Position numbers and translations under genes: made by a program
The notes under the pieces: model-generated
The model's input: only the letters and a program-made list of their open reading frames with translations
Database searches by the model: none
What the model was told of the DNA's origin: nothing
Part shown: piece by piece, positions 27,774 to 36,966 of the stretch
How positions within the stretch are numbered: position 1 is the first letter of the stretch
Layout: each line of letters starts with the position of its first letter
NCBI RefSeq assembly: GCF_026651875.1
Contig: NZ_CP104067.1
Coordinates: 3,286,001-3,350,000 of the forward strand
Direction: 5' to 3'
DNA: 64,000 bases
Source: Alicyclobacillus fastidiosus
Lineage (GTDB): Bacteria; Bacillota; Bacilli; Alicyclobacillales; Alicyclobacillaceae

Positions 27774-28041
27774 CGAAAAAAGATCACCCCTTTCGCATGT
27801 ACATAAAAAAGGATGTGGTGGGGATTTATTACGGGCACACAAAAAGACGCCTGCTGGGTCGTGTTTATCAAGCGCCTTTCGCTAAATGTGCTTGATATCA
27901 TTAAACACGGGTTATTTTGACATGAACTGTTGAACCGAAAACAACAGCGGTTCAACAGCCGATTTGCTCATTAAGTGAATTTCAACCTCTGCATAGCGTT
28001 GTATTTTTGAAGCAAACGTGCCCTAGCAGTCAGCTTTTATA
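27774..28041. other. Intergenic stretch before the phosphonate operon end
   Basis: About 270 bases between the small membrane gene and the end of the phnW transcript. No gene, repeat or promoter could be supported here. Confidence 0.3.
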
Positions 28042-28071
28042 GGTAAAGGTCCGTTCATACGGACCTTTACC
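28042..28071 (-). terminator. Hairpin terminating the phosphonate operon
   Basis: A perfect 13-bp stem with a four-base loop: GGTAAAGGTCCGT (28042-28054) and ACGGACCTTTACC (28059-28071). It lies about 30 bases after the phnW stop. The T-run on the minus strand is poor, but the very stable stem and position fit a terminator. Confidence 0.6.
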
Positions 28072-28099
28072 GAGTTGGTACAAAGCTAAATGCGGGAAA

Positions 28100-29212
28100 T
28101 CAGCACTTCAGCCAATTCAATTCCGAGACGACACGGACAAATGCATCGATGTCGTCTGGATGAATGTCACCAATCGTACCGATTCGGAATGTCGCCTGCT
28201 CCGTTAATTTCCCTGGATAAATAACATATCCCCGACTCTTAAGTGATTCGTAAAATTTATCAAATGAAAAATCACCGCTCGGATAGTGAAAAGAGGTAAT
28301 AATAGGTGACTGTTGTGCTGCGGGGAGCAACGCACTGAATCCCGCCGCAGTCATCCCTTTCACAAGTCGTTTTTGATTCTCCATATAACGCGATTCTCGA
28401 GCAGGAATGCCCCCCTCAGCCTGAAGTTCCAACAAAGCCTGATGAAAAGCATGCACCACGTGAGTCGGAGATGTAAATCTCCACTTTCCATCATGATCTT
28501 CCATGACTCGCCATTGGTCGTATAGATCGAGGGAGTGTGATCTCGCGCGTCCCTTGCATTGATCGAGTGCATCCTTGTTGGCAATGACGAATCCAAAGCC
28601 AGGTACACCCTGGATACACTTGTTCGCGGAACTAATCAGATAATCGATGTTCAACCCTTCGATGGAGATTTGCATGCCACCGAAACTGCTCATCGCATCC
28701 ACGATTGCGTACCTTTCACGCTGTTTAATGACCTGGATTATCTCCTGCAGCGGATTGACCATCCCTGTCGTCGTTTCGCAGTGGACAAATGCCACGTGTG
28801 TAATCGACGGATCTGCATCAAGCCGTGCTGCCACAAGCTGTGGGTCGACCGGATTTAATTCGCCAAACCGACAGATATCATATGGGATTTGTGCCGTCTC
28901 TGCAATCGTCGCCATCCGTTGCCCGTAAGCCCCATTTTCCAAGATAAGCAGTTTACCCTGTTTATCTAAAACCGTCGTCAAGACGGCCTCCACTACATAT
29001 GTTCCGCTTCCTTGCAAGAGGACCGCTGTGTAGTTGTCTGGTGTACACTTACCGAGTTGAATGAGGCGTGATCGAATATCTTGCGTGATTTCCTTATAGT
29101 CATCGTCCCAGGTGCACCAGTCACGCAACATCGCCCTCCGTACCCCTTCCGTCGTCGAGAGCGGCCCTGGTGTCATGAGAAGGTACGCATTTTGATACGC
29201 TACGTCATTCAT
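28100..29212 (-). CDS. phnW: 2-aminoethylphosphonate--pyruvate transaminase
   Basis: PLP enzyme that converts 2-aminoethylphosphonate plus pyruvate into phosphonoacetaldehyde plus alanine, the first step of AEP degradation. It has LLMTPGPLSTTEGVRRAML near the start, WCTWDDDYKEIT, LLQGSGTYVVEAVL, VDAMSSFGGMQI and the PLP lysine in SSANKCIQGVPGFGF. Length of 370 residues is normal. It overlaps the pbfA-like gene by eight bases and is the last gene of the operon. Confidence 0.95.
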   Translation of the reverse strand: MNDVAYQNAYLLMTPGPLSTTEGVRRAMLRDWCTWDDDYKEITQDIRSRLIQLGKCTPDNYTAVLLQGSGTYVVEAVLTTVLDKQGKLLILENGAYGQRMATIAETAQIPYDICRFGELNPVDPQLVAARLDADPSITHVAFVHCETTTGMVNPLQEIIQVIKQRERYAIVDAMSSFGGMQISIEGLNIDYLISSANKCIQGVPGFGFVIANKDALDQCKGRARSHSLDLYDQWRVMEDHDGKWRFTSPTHVVHAFHQALLELQAEGGIPARESRYMENQKRLVKGMTAAGFSALLPAAQQSPIITSFHYPSGDFSFDKFYESLKSRGYVIYPGKLTEQATFRIGTIGDIHPDDIDAFVRVVSELNWLKC

Positions 29213-30587
29213 ATTGCTGCATTCGCTCCTTCGAAATCCGTTCTAGTGCACGCTGAATACTGGTGCGGAGTCTTCCCATCGCATCGTCAAGCTCTGCGTC
29301 TGAAATGACGAGAGGGGGTGACAAGGTCAGCGTCGAGCCACTTGACACCTTAAAATTCAAACCTCGATGAAACGCCTCGTACATGGTGTGTTCGGCGAGC
29401 GTTGCCCCGTGCACCAGAGACGTGTCTGCCAACTGGGCACCACAGAGTGCACCAATTTGACGAATCTCTGCAAATACGTGGGTGGATTGCTGCAAGTCCT
29501 GCAAGTGCATGGTCATTCGCATGCCAATTTGATTCGCACGTTGGCACAGATCTTCCCGTTCTATCGTATCGATCACGGCGAGCGCAGCAGCAGCTCCAAC
29601 GGGCGTTTTTTCGTGTGTGTAATGACCGATGGAATACGACTTGGCGTCGTCCAACTCGCGCTTGGCAAGGAGTGCGGCAATTGGAAAGACGCCCCCACCA
29701 AGACCTTTGCCGAGAACGACCATATCGGGATCGAGATCGTAGTGTTGATAGGCAAACATATGGCCGGTACGGCCCAGGCAGGTGGCAGTCTCGTCTACAA
29801 TCAACAGGACCCCGTGACGCTTACAAATCGCCTGCACTCGCTCATAGTAAGCTTTCGGCGGAACCTGAACATCCGTATTGCGAACGGGCTCCATGATGAC
29901 AGCCGCCACGTCGCGGGTGGCCTCCAGAACATAGTCGAGATAGTCTGCACATCTCAAATCACAGGCGCTTCCACAGCGCCACGGACAACTGGACGTGGCG
30001 CAAGGAGGGATATGCGTTGTTTCGGGGCCCAGTGTCCCCAACCCGGATCGAAATTGCGCCTGTCCGCCGACAGATAGCGCACCGAGCGACGCGCCATGAA
30101 ACGAGTGCCACAGCGACACCATTCTCTGTTTTCCCGTAACAATCCGTGCAAGTTTGATAGCCGTGTCCACTGCGAGTGTCGCGGCTGGCGCGAACAATAC
30201 TTTGTTCAACCGATTACTTGTCAAGGCAACTAAACGCTCGGCGAGTTGAACAGTCAGCTCGTTCGTATAACGTCGCGGCGAGAATGGGAGGGTCTGTAAT
30301 GTCTCTGTGACAGCACGCACGACAGCGGGATGGCCAAACCCAAGTTGATGGACATTATTCCCGTGAAAATCATAGAGCGTTTTCCCATCCAGTGTGCTCA
30401 GCATGGGGCCACCGGAATGAGTAACAACATCGACGCAAGGACTCGACAAAGATTGGTTCAAAAATACTTCCTGATCGCGCGTAAGCAAAGCGCAAGCCTC
30501 GTCACTGAGTCCTTTGCGCCAGGTACTGCGCAACTCCGAATCGTTGACATCTCCTTCACGCCTGCGCCAGTTCTCGTTGTCCCTCAC
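29205..30587 (-). CDS. pbfA: PbfA-like (R)-1-hydroxy-2-aminoethylphosphonate ammonia-lyase
   Basis: A class III aminotransferase-fold protein of 460 residues inside an AEP operon. PbfA enzymes use PLP to deaminate (R)-1-hydroxy-2-aminoethylphosphonate to phosphonoacetaldehyde and so widen the substrate range of the PhnW-PhnX pathway. Seen are FHGNNVHQLGFGHPAVVRAV, SLWHSFHGASLGALSVGG, the Cys-rich CATSSCPWRCGSACDLRC, VDETATCLGRTGHMFAYQ and the PLP lysine in LGKGLGGGVFPIAAL. GTG 30587 follows AGGAGGT and overlaps phnX by 32 bases. Assignment rests on fold plus operon context; an ordinary transaminase is the alternative. Confidence 0.8.
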   Translation of the reverse strand: MRDNENWRRREGDVNDSELRSTWRKGLSDEACALLTRDQEVFLNQSLSSPCVDVVTHSGGPMLSTLDGKTLYDFHGNNVHQLGFGHPAVVRAVTETLQTLPFSPRRYTNELTVQLAERLVALTSNRLNKVLFAPAATLAVDTAIKLARIVTGKQRMVSLWHSFHGASLGALSVGGQAQFRSGLGTLGPETTHIPPCATSSCPWRCGSACDLRCADYLDYVLEATRDVAAVIMEPVRNTDVQVPPKAYYERVQAICKRHGVLLIVDETATCLGRTGHMFAYQHYDLDPDMVVLGKGLGGGVFPIAALLAKRELDDAKSYSIGHYTHEKTPVGAAAALAVIDTIEREDLCQRANQIGMRMTMHLQDLQQSTHVFAEIRQIGALCGAQLADTSLVHGATLAEHTMYEAFHRGLNFKVSSGSTLTLSPPLVISDAELDDAMGRLRTSIQRALERISKERMQQYE

Positions 30588-31407
30588 CTGGACGACCTCC
30601 TATATCCAAGGCTTGTTCAATCGATAGAATGGCGTCTGGAAGGTCGACAATTCGATCAATCACAAGATCCGCACCGCGATGCACCATTTGCTGCCGCACG
30701 TGTTTCTTGCGAAGGATCAAATCACTCTGCGGCATAGTCATCACGTCCGATTGGGACAGGCCGAGTAAATTGCTCCCTTCGATCACACCTACCGTCCACA
30801 TCCCTGCATTACGCCCTTCGTCGATGTCAACGAGTGTATCCCCAACCTTGACCAGTCGATCCATGGGGTAGATTCCAAGGCGTTTTGCATTTTCATAGCA
30901 CATCCATGGGGCTGGACGACCAGTAGGAACTTCGGATGGAGTGACAACCGCCTGTGGACGATAGCCTGCCTCCATCGCAATTGGAAGAATCACGTCCATC
31001 ATAGGTCGCGTATAGCCAGTTGTACTCCCGACTTGAATGCCCGCCGATGTCAACTTATCGACCATATCGACCACACCGTCGATAGGCGCCGCGAAATCTC
31101 GCAAACGACTTAACAGACCAGTTTCAAGGTGCTCGTGAATTTTATCGATGTCACTCTCGGTTGACGAACGCCCATGAGCCGTGCGAAACGCTTCTTCGAC
31201 AGATTGGAGCGACAGAAGTTTCCGGATGTGATCCCGCTTAGCTAAGCCCATATCCCGCCGAGCTGCATCCAGTGAGACATCGACACCAAAGGCTTGAAAC
31301 GCTTCAACAAGTCCGTAAATTGGCGCAAAGCAGCCGAAATCCACGACAGTGCCTGCCCAGTCAAAAATCACGGCTCTTATGGTCTTTGTTTTCTGATTTT
31401 CCATCAT
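30556..31407 (-). CDS. phnX: Phosphonoacetaldehyde hydrolase (phosphonatase)
   Basis: HAD-superfamily enzyme that splits phosphonoacetaldehyde into acetaldehyde and phosphate through a Schiff base. The nucleophile motif is AVIFDWAGTVVDFG (Asp16) and the Schiff-base lysine is in DMGLAKRDHIRKLL (Lys57). TTGYTRPMMD and VKVGDTLVDIDEGRNAGMW complete the HAD motifs. 283 residues, normal length. ATG 31407 overlaps the stop of the permease gene (TAATG) with GGGGGAG upstream, so it is translationally coupled to the transporter. Confidence 0.96.
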   Translation of the reverse strand: MMENQKTKTIRAVIFDWAGTVVDFGCFAPIYGLVEAFQAFGVDVSLDAARRDMGLAKRDHIRKLLSLQSVEEAFRTAHGRSSTESDIDKIHEHLETGLLSRLRDFAAPIDGVVDMVDKLTSAGIQVGSTTGYTRPMMDVILPIAMEAGYRPQAVVTPSEVPTGRPAPWMCYENAKRLGIYPMDRLVKVGDTLVDIDEGRNAGMWTVGVIEGSNLLGLSQSDVMTMPQSDLILRKKHVRQQMVHRGADLVIDRIVDLPDAILSIEQALDIGGRPGEGQRELAQA

Positions 31408-33152
31408 TAAAATTTCTCCCCCATCAATTTCTCGTAGTTGTATGAAGATTTTTGCGTTCTTTCGACACCCCCAACTCGGCGCACTCGTCGTTTGAAGGAG
31501 AGGATCCGAAAATTTCCTGTGGTTACTGTGAGAACAATCGTGAGGACACTTAACATCACCACAGACAAAGCTGCTCCTTGCGCATAATAACCTCGTTGGA
31601 CATACTGCACGATTTGAATTGGGGCGGTGGCAAATCCAGGCGGATACACCATCATCGTTGCACCAAGTTCACCGGCCGAAAGTGCAAACGCCAAACCGAA
31701 TGCGCTTTTCAAGGCTGGTGCGAGTAGAGGCAATGTTACCCGCACAAACGCCCTCATCGGTGATGCGCCCAATCCACGCGCTGCCTCCGAATAACTTTTC
31801 GGAAGCTTGGTCAAAGCGGCCACAATCGTCCTGTACGAAGCCGGCAACACGAGCGTCGTTTGTGCCAAGATGACAATGACTGGCGAATTACTAAGGTTGA
31901 TTTCACCACTGTCATAGGCCAGGAGTAGACCTAGACCGACGACGACACTCGGGACGGTTTGTGGCAGGGTAAGGATGGTATCGTACACCCCCGCTTCAAT
32001 CCCACGTCGGTTTGTGACCAACCACGCGCCGAGCAAACCAATTACTGCGGAGATGACGGATACAAGAGTAGAGATAATCAGCGTTGTCCCAATCGAACCC
32101 CAATCATCCCACTGCAGGCTCGTAAACCAATGGAGCGTGAAAGACGTCGGAAAGACGGTGCCGACCCAGTTCTGAGCGAAGCTGGACAGAAAGACAACGG
32201 CGACGGGCAGGAAAAAAACCAGACCGACAAGAACTGCCGTCGCACTCCCAAAAATCCCAGTCGAACGCCCCTTCGCCATCAGTGGTGCAAAATCAAGTGA
32301 CAATCGTTGAAGCTTCTCGGAAAATCGCCTCTCCACGCGACTGTACAGGATGCGATAGAAGAGATAGATTGCCAGCACGAATACAAGCATGAGGAGCGCT
32401 TCCTGAGATGCGCCTGGAAGGTCCAAATTGATCATGGCCCGGTTGTAAATCGACACGGGTATCGTGGGTGTGCGTTGGGATCCCAAAATCAGTAGAATGC
32501 CAAATTCATTTAGAATGAACAGAAAGCAGAGGACAGCCCCCGCCGTGATGCCTGGCAGAGACAGCGGGAGCAATACCCGCCAAATCTGTCGCAGACGCCC
32601 CGCACCCAAGCTTGACGCGGCCTCAAACAAGGACCCGTCCAACAGTTCAATCGCTGATAGGACCGGGCGGATCATAAAGGGCAAGTAATAGGTGACTTCC
32701 GCCAACACAATGCCAGTCTGGCTGTAAAGAAAATCGAAGGGCGGTTGCTGCAGGTGAAACAACTGCTGGATGCCGACTGTAGCTGCCCCGCGGGATCCAT
32801 ATAAGTAAATCAAGGAGAACGCCACCAGGAACGATGGAAACGCGACAATCAGTTCCATCGCTCTGAGCCAGAACTGCCTTCCTGGGATGGCAAACATGCG
32901 AAACGCGATGGCGATCATCGTTCCAGCCATTGCTGTGATGAACACACTGACCAGGGCGAGGTGGAGAGATGTGCCCACACTCGCGAGAAAATTTCGTTCC
33001 GTCCATATCTGAATGAATCCAGAAATCCACCTGCCACCTGAAGATCTACCCATTCGAATCAAGGTCCAGAGCGGGAATACAAACAGGACCGCCATGATGA
33101 GTATAAATACAATTCCGGGAACAGGATGACGCCATTTATTTGCACGATACAT
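31407..33152 (-). CDS. 2-aminoethylphosphonate ABC transporter, fused double-domain permease
   Basis: 581 residues with two complete permease modules in one chain, as in FbpB/ThiP-type transporters. Each module carries its own EAA loop for contact with the ATPase: EAASSLGAGRLRQIWRVLLP near residue 180 and EAARGLGASPMRAFVRVTLP near residue 470. This replaces separate PhnU and PhnV subunits. ATG 33152 overlaps the 3' end of the ATPase gene by 17 bases, and its stop overlaps phnX. The substrate follows from operon context. Confidence 0.9.
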   Translation of the reverse strand: MYRANKWRHPVPGIVFILIMAVLFVFPLWTLIRMGRSSGGRWISGFIQIWTERNFLASVGTSLHLALVSVFITAMAGTMIAIAFRMFAIPGRQFWLRAMELIVAFPSFLVAFSLIYLYGSRGAATVGIQQLFHLQQPPFDFLYSQTGIVLAEVTYYLPFMIRPVLSAIELLDGSLFEAASSLGAGRLRQIWRVLLPLSLPGITAGAVLCFLFILNEFGILLILGSQRTPTIPVSIYNRAMINLDLPGASQEALLMLVFVLAIYLFYRILYSRVERRFSEKLQRLSLDFAPLMAKGRSTGIFGSATAVLVGLVFFLPVAVVFLSSFAQNWVGTVFPTSFTLHWFTSLQWDDWGSIGTTLIISTLVSVISAVIGLLGAWLVTNRRGIEAGVYDTILTLPQTVPSVVVGLGLLLAYDSGEINLSNSPVIVILAQTTLVLPASYRTIVAALTKLPKSYSEAARGLGASPMRAFVRVTLPLLAPALKSAFGLAFALSAGELGATMMVYPPGFATAPIQIVQYVQRGYYAQGAALSVVMLSVLTIVLTVTTGNFRILSFKRRVRRVGGVERTQKSSYNYEKLMGEKF

Positions 33153-34206
33153 GCATACAATCCTCCGGACGAAACGAAATCGAAACGGTTTTTCCTACAT
33201 AGGGTTCTTCTCGTAACCGCGTGGACGAGACGGTCATTTCGCAACCATGGCCAGGCAGTTCGACGACAACGCGATGGGTATTGCCTGACCACTCAACCGC
33301 TTTGACTGTCCCAGGCAAAGTGATGTCGAATTCGTCTGACAGAACGACACGTTCGGGCCTGATGTACCATCGGCTATGCTGTGACGGGCTGCTTTGACCA
33401 TGGCCGAGTCGCTCTGCAACTTCCTTCGGTATCTCGTTTAGTTCCCCAAGAAATCGTGCGATAAACTCGTTCTGAGGACGGTCGTACAGTTCGCGTGGGC
33501 TCCCCAACTGTTCGATCACGCCATCTCGCATCACGGCAATTCTGTCGGAGAACGTCATCGCCTCGTCCCGGTCGTGGGTGACGTAAATCATCGTCATTTC
33601 AGGAAACCGCCGGCGCATTTCTTGCAATTCATGGCGCAACTCCACACGGAGATTGGCATCCAGCGCACTAAGCGGTTCGTCAAGCAGTAATACTTTCGGT
33701 TCCAGTACCAGACAGCGGGCGAGTGCAACCCGTTGCTGCATGCCACCGCTCAGCTCGGATGGATACTTGGTACGCGCACCCTCCAAGCGAACCATACTGA
33801 GTACGCTGTCCGTCTTTGCTTTTGCGACATCCTTTGGGACACGTCGCTCGCGAAGTCCGAAGTGAACATTTTGTTCCACCGTGAGATGCGGAAACAAAGC
33901 GTACTGTTGGTGGAGAAACCCGATATCCCTGCGATGGGACGGCACATTCGTGATATCTCGCGCAGCTAGATGGATGCGCCCATGCGACGGAGCAACAAAT
34001 CCAGCAATGGCTCGCAACAGAGTCGTTTTCCCACAGCCACTGTTGCCGAGCAGCGTGATCGCCTCGCCGCGATTCACATGCAGGCTAACCTCTTTCAAAA
34101 CGAGATTCGTCCGATAGGAAACCGAGATTCTGTCAACGACAACCCCGCCGACTTCTTGCGCGAAATTATTCGTTTCCTGTAACGCTCCCCTGCTTGCCAT
34201 ATGCAT
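33136..34206 (-). CDS. phnT: 2-aminoethylphosphonate ABC transporter ATP-binding protein (PhnT-like)
   Basis: 356 residues: an ABC ATPase with Walker A LLGNSGCGKTTL, signature LSGGMQQRVALARCL, Walker B KVLLLDEPLSALD and switch VTHDRDEAM, followed from about residue 245 by a TOBE-type regulatory domain (RWYIRPERVVL). This is the Fe3+/polyamine/AEP-type importer class. ATG 34206 with GGAGGT five bases upstream overlaps the binding-protein gene by 41 bases. It powers the fused permease next to it. Confidence 0.92.
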   Translation of the reverse strand: MHMASRGALQETNNFAQEVGGVVVDRISVSYRTNLVLKEVSLHVNRGEAITLLGNSGCGKTTLLRAIAGFVAPSHGRIHLAARDITNVPSHRRDIGFLHQQYALFPHLTVEQNVHFGLRERRVPKDVAKAKTDSVLSMVRLEGARTKYPSELSGGMQQRVALARCLVLEPKVLLLDEPLSALDANLRVELRHELQEMRRRFPEMTMIYVTHDRDEAMTFSDRIAVMRDGVIEQLGSPRELYDRPQNEFIARFLGELNEIPKEVAERLGHGQSSPSQHSRWYIRPERVVLSDEFDITLPGTVKAVEWSGNTHRVVVELPGHGCEMTVSSTRLREEPYVGKTVSISFRPEDCMHVSCK

Positions 34207-35299
34207 TTAATACCTCCGATTGCCACATGGACTGCCATTGCGTCTGATTTTTGAGTACATTGGTCCAATCGATAGGAAGAACCTGCACCCCGTTTAACAT
34301 ACTTTCAATTTCTTTGGCGTTTGCCGTTGTCGCAGGGATGTCGGTCCGCGCCGGCAATCCGAAAATCGAGTAGGTCTCTTCCTGGGCAGATTTGGACAGC
34401 AGATAATTGATCAGCGCTTCACCCCCTGCAGTGTTTGGCGCATTCTTGACCAGTCCAATGACGTATGGGTCTTCAAAAGTCACAGGCTTTTGTCCAGCAG
34501 ACGGTTCTAAAAACAACGGCTGTAAGGACATCCCCCCCTGTACCTTGTCGGCCATGTCCATCTGCAGGTCTCCATTCGCTACCTTGATTTCACCGCGGTT
34601 CAGTAGAACGTCGAGATAACCCGTCCCTTGCGTGTGAAATTTGACACTTGGCTCAAGAGACTTGAGATAACTCATCGCTTTCTGCGTCCCCCACAGTTGT
34701 TGAGCCATAATGAGTACGGCCATGCCGTCACCGGCAGACTGTGGATTGGAGTACGCAATTTCATTCTTGTACTGAGCACTGAGCAGGTCATTGAAAGTCT
34801 TGGGTGGATTTGGGGTAAGTTGCGGATTAAAAGCAAAATTCACGTAGTTGTCGATAAAGGTTTCCCAGTACCCGTTCGTGTCCTTGCGCGAAGAAGGGAT
34901 GTCGTTCCAAGCAGTGGACTTATAGGATTGCAACAATCCTTCCTGCTGTGCCTGTTGGACAAATGGAGGCATGGTGACAACGACATCCGCCTTGGGGCTG
35001 TTTTTCTCGATATCCAGTCGGTTAACTACGGCACCACTTCCGTCGTCAACCATCACTACTTTTGCTCCGTACTCCTTTTCAAACTGAGGAAGTACGGTCT
35101 TGTAGTAATCCTCTAGTCCATCTGAGGTATACAAAGTAATGGTTCCAAGATGCTTATTTGAGGTTGAACTGCCCGCGTCCTTCGCGTCGCCGATTGATGC
35201 ATTTCCTGATTCTGTATGGTTCGAGGTACCACACCCTGCTACAACACCTGTCAAGGCTAATACAGCCAATGGTGCAATCCACTTTCTACGCTTGTCCAT
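34166..35299 (-). CDS. phnS: 2-aminoethylphosphonate-binding lipoprotein (PhnS-like)
   Basis: Extracellular solute-binding protein of 377 residues with a lipobox (GVVAGCGTSN) after a short signal helix. The mature part (ITLYTSDGLEDYYKTVLPQF, then EKEYGAKVVMVDDGSGAVVN) is typical of the family 1/6 proteins that serve AEP and iron. It is the first gene of the six-gene phosphonate operon and divergent from a DeoR regulator. Specificity for AEP is inferred from the downstream phnX and phnW. Confidence 0.9.
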   Translation of the reverse strand: MDKRRKWIAPLAVLALTGVVAGCGTSNHTESGNASIGDAKDAGSSTSNKHLGTITLYTSDGLEDYYKTVLPQFEKEYGAKVVMVDDGSGAVVNRLDIEKNSPKADVVVTMPPFVQQAQQEGLLQSYKSTAWNDIPSSRKDTNGYWETFIDNYVNFAFNPQLTPNPPKTFNDLLSAQYKNEIAYSNPQSAGDGMAVLIMAQQLWGTQKAMSYLKSLEPSVKFHTQGTGYLDVLLNRGEIKVANGDLQMDMADKVQGGMSLQPLFLEPSAGQKPVTFEDPYVIGLVKNAPNTAGGEALINYLLSKSAQEETYSIFGLPARTDIPATTANAKEIESMLNGVQVLPIDWTNVLKNQTQWQSMWQSEVLNAYGKQGSVTGNE

Positions 35300-35505
35300 A
35301 GGGCTACGTTCCCTCCTGATCTAATTACTCATTTCCACACAATTTAACTCGTTTTGACACAGAATATCCTAATCCACGCTTGTTAAAAGCCCGTATAGAA
35401 GCGGTAAACGGTCCGTTAAAGTTGCATTAATGTGTAATGCTCGCCCGATTCCCGAGCGAAAATGTGCTAATTTGTGTATAAGAGAAAATTGACGTGGAGG
35501 ACGCC
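35300..35505. promoter_or_regulatory. Divergent promoter region of the phosphonate operon and DeoR gene
   Basis: About 205 bases between phnS and the regulator. Two perfect palindromes are candidate operators: AACGG-T-CCGTT at 35407-35417 and GCATTA-ATGTG-TAATGC at 35424-35440. A further GCTCG/CGAGC pair follows at 35439-35457, just before the DeoR ribosome site. They lie within 100 bases of the DeoR start and are the probable binding sites of that protein. Confidence 0.5.
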
Positions 35506-36285
35506 ATGTTAAAAGCACAACGGTTCGCATTGATTGAACAGCTTCTCAAGGAACAAGGTGGATCCCTCTCGACAGCGGAAGTAATCGAACGACTCGGGGT
35601 GTCTCGTGAAACGGCCCGTAGGGACATCCAAGAAATGCAGCAGCTGGGGTTGTTGACGAAAGTTCGAGGGGGTGTTGTTCTGAACCAAGTCGGAAACGAG
35701 CCTTCGTATACAACGCGCACCGTAGCACATATGCAGCAAAAGCGTGACATTGCTGAGTTAGCCGTGCAGTTCGTCGAAGATGGCGATACCGTATTTGTGG
35801 ACTCAGGAACAACATTGATGCAATTTGCATTAGCCCTCACAAAAAAGCAGAGATTGACCGTACTCACAAACAGTCTTCCGATTGCGACACTCTTGTGTGA
35901 GCACCACGTTCAAGTCTACGTCACCGGAGGGCGATTGCGGGAAGGGGACTTCGCGTTGACCGGCTCTATAGCCGAATCGGTGGCGGACTCCCTCTATGTC
36001 GACAAAGCATTCATTGGTGCAGGCGGGGTTACAGTGGAACACGGCGTCACCGATTTCCACATGGAGGAGGTTTCATTGAGAAAGACGGTGATGGCGAAAG
36101 CAGCGCATCAATACTTGCTTGCGGACAGCAGTAAATATGGTGCGAACGCGTTTGTCAAATTGACCGACTTAGCGGTATTTGACGCGTGGGTGACGGATGA
36201 TGGGTTACCATCCGATGAGGAGATACGCCTTAAAGAAGCCGGCATTCAAGTGTTTGTGTCCCCTCGAACCACGCAAAGACATTGA
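35506..36285 (+). CDS. DeoR/GlpR family transcriptional regulator
   Basis: 259 residues. The N-terminal helix-turn-helix is LSTAEVIERLGVSRETARRD then GLLTKVRGGVVL; the C-terminal sensor domain has DTVFVDSGTTLMQFA and KAFIGAGGVTVEHGVTDF, followed by the SLRKTVMAKAAHQYLLADSS segment usual for phosphorylated-sugar-sensing DeoR proteins. ATG 35506 follows GTGGAGG. It is divergent from the AEP operon and is its probable repressor. AEP operons are often controlled by GntR or LysR proteins, so a DeoR type here is less usual. Confidence 0.9.
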   Translation: MLKAQRFALIEQLLKEQGGSLSTAEVIERLGVSRETARRDIQEMQQLGLLTKVRGGVVLNQVGNEPSYTTRTVAHMQQKRDIAELAVQFVEDGDTVFVDSGTTLMQFALALTKKQRLTVLTNSLPIATLLCEHHVQVYVTGGRLREGDFALTGSIAESVADSLYVDKAFIGAGGVTVEHGVTDFHMEEVSLRKTVMAKAAHQYLLADSSKYGANAFVKLTDLAVFDAWVTDDGLPSDEEIRLKEAGIQVFVSPRTTQRH

Positions 36286-36317
36286 CTCTCATAACCAACT
36301 TCGGCGTATGCCTGAAA

Positions 36318-36348
36318 AAGCAAAGGGCTTTCTCTAAGCCCTTTGCTT
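36318..36348 (+). terminator. Intrinsic terminator after the DeoR gene
   Basis: AAGCAAAGGGCTT (36318-36330) and AAGCCCTTTGCTT (36336-36348) form a perfect 13-bp stem with a five-base loop. It starts 33 bases after the stop codon. The T-run is short, and A-rich sequence on the left would allow termination on the other strand too. Confidence 0.75.
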
Positions 36349-36537
36349 TAACCAATCCCCCAAATCAAATACCTAAAACAACTTCCCCGAGATTAGTGGC
36401 AGGGGGAAAATACCCCCTCAATTGACTCAGCCACCACTCACTCTCACTCTAGCTGCGAAATTCACATCAGCTTTCTTCACCTTTAGCGATCAGACTAACG
36501 GCCCTGGCGATTGCCTCTCTCGTCTCTCTTGGAATTT

Positions 36538-36690
36538 TCACGGCATCTGGGTCGTGCGACGGCCCGAAAGGATGTGTTGGCGTCCAGCAGGTGTGAAGGA
36601 AATTTCCTCATAAACGCGCGTTAACTGTTTCTCGAGGACAGTTGTAAAAAGCGTTTCTTTGTTCTCAAAATAAATGTAGATCAGATACGC
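36538..36690 (-). pseudogene. TetR-type regulator remnant
   Basis: About 50 codons with the end of a TetR helix-turn-helix and the following helix: IYIYFENKETLFTTVLEKQL, as in the YxYFxxKExLf motif. The preceding recognition helix is absent and the remainder of the ligand domain is missing; after about 15 more codons the frame ends. It lies back to back with an SDR remnant, a common regulator-target pair, so both decayed together. Confidence 0.55.
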
Positions 36691-36696
36691 TTTCAT

Positions 36697-36966
36697 GTGT
36701 TGAAGGCAAATGCGAATGACAATTGGAGCTATTACAACAATGAAATCATGGTCAATGTTGAAGCTCCTATTCATCTATCCATGCTGTTCGCCCCATTTTT
36801 TGCAAAAAAAGAAGGTGCGGCCATTGTGAATGTGACGTCTGGGTTGGCTTTCACACCTCTAGCGATTGCCCCCGTTTATTCGGCAACCAAATCGGCGCTA
36901 CACTCATTTACGATGAGTCTCATTCTTGATGAGCAAAAGGTGTTACCAATGGTAGCACCTTTTTAG
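36697..36966 (+). pseudogene. SDR oxidoreductase remnant (DltE-like)
   Basis: An internal fragment of a short-chain dehydrogenase: EIMVNVEAPIHLSMLFAPFF, AAIVNVTSGLAFTPLAIAPV, then the active-site YSATKSALHSFTMSL. The N-terminal cofactor domain is missing and the C-terminus is cut soon after the active site, so it cannot be functional. The SGLAFxP pattern is typical of DltE-type SDRs. It adjoins the TetR remnant. Confidence 0.75.
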
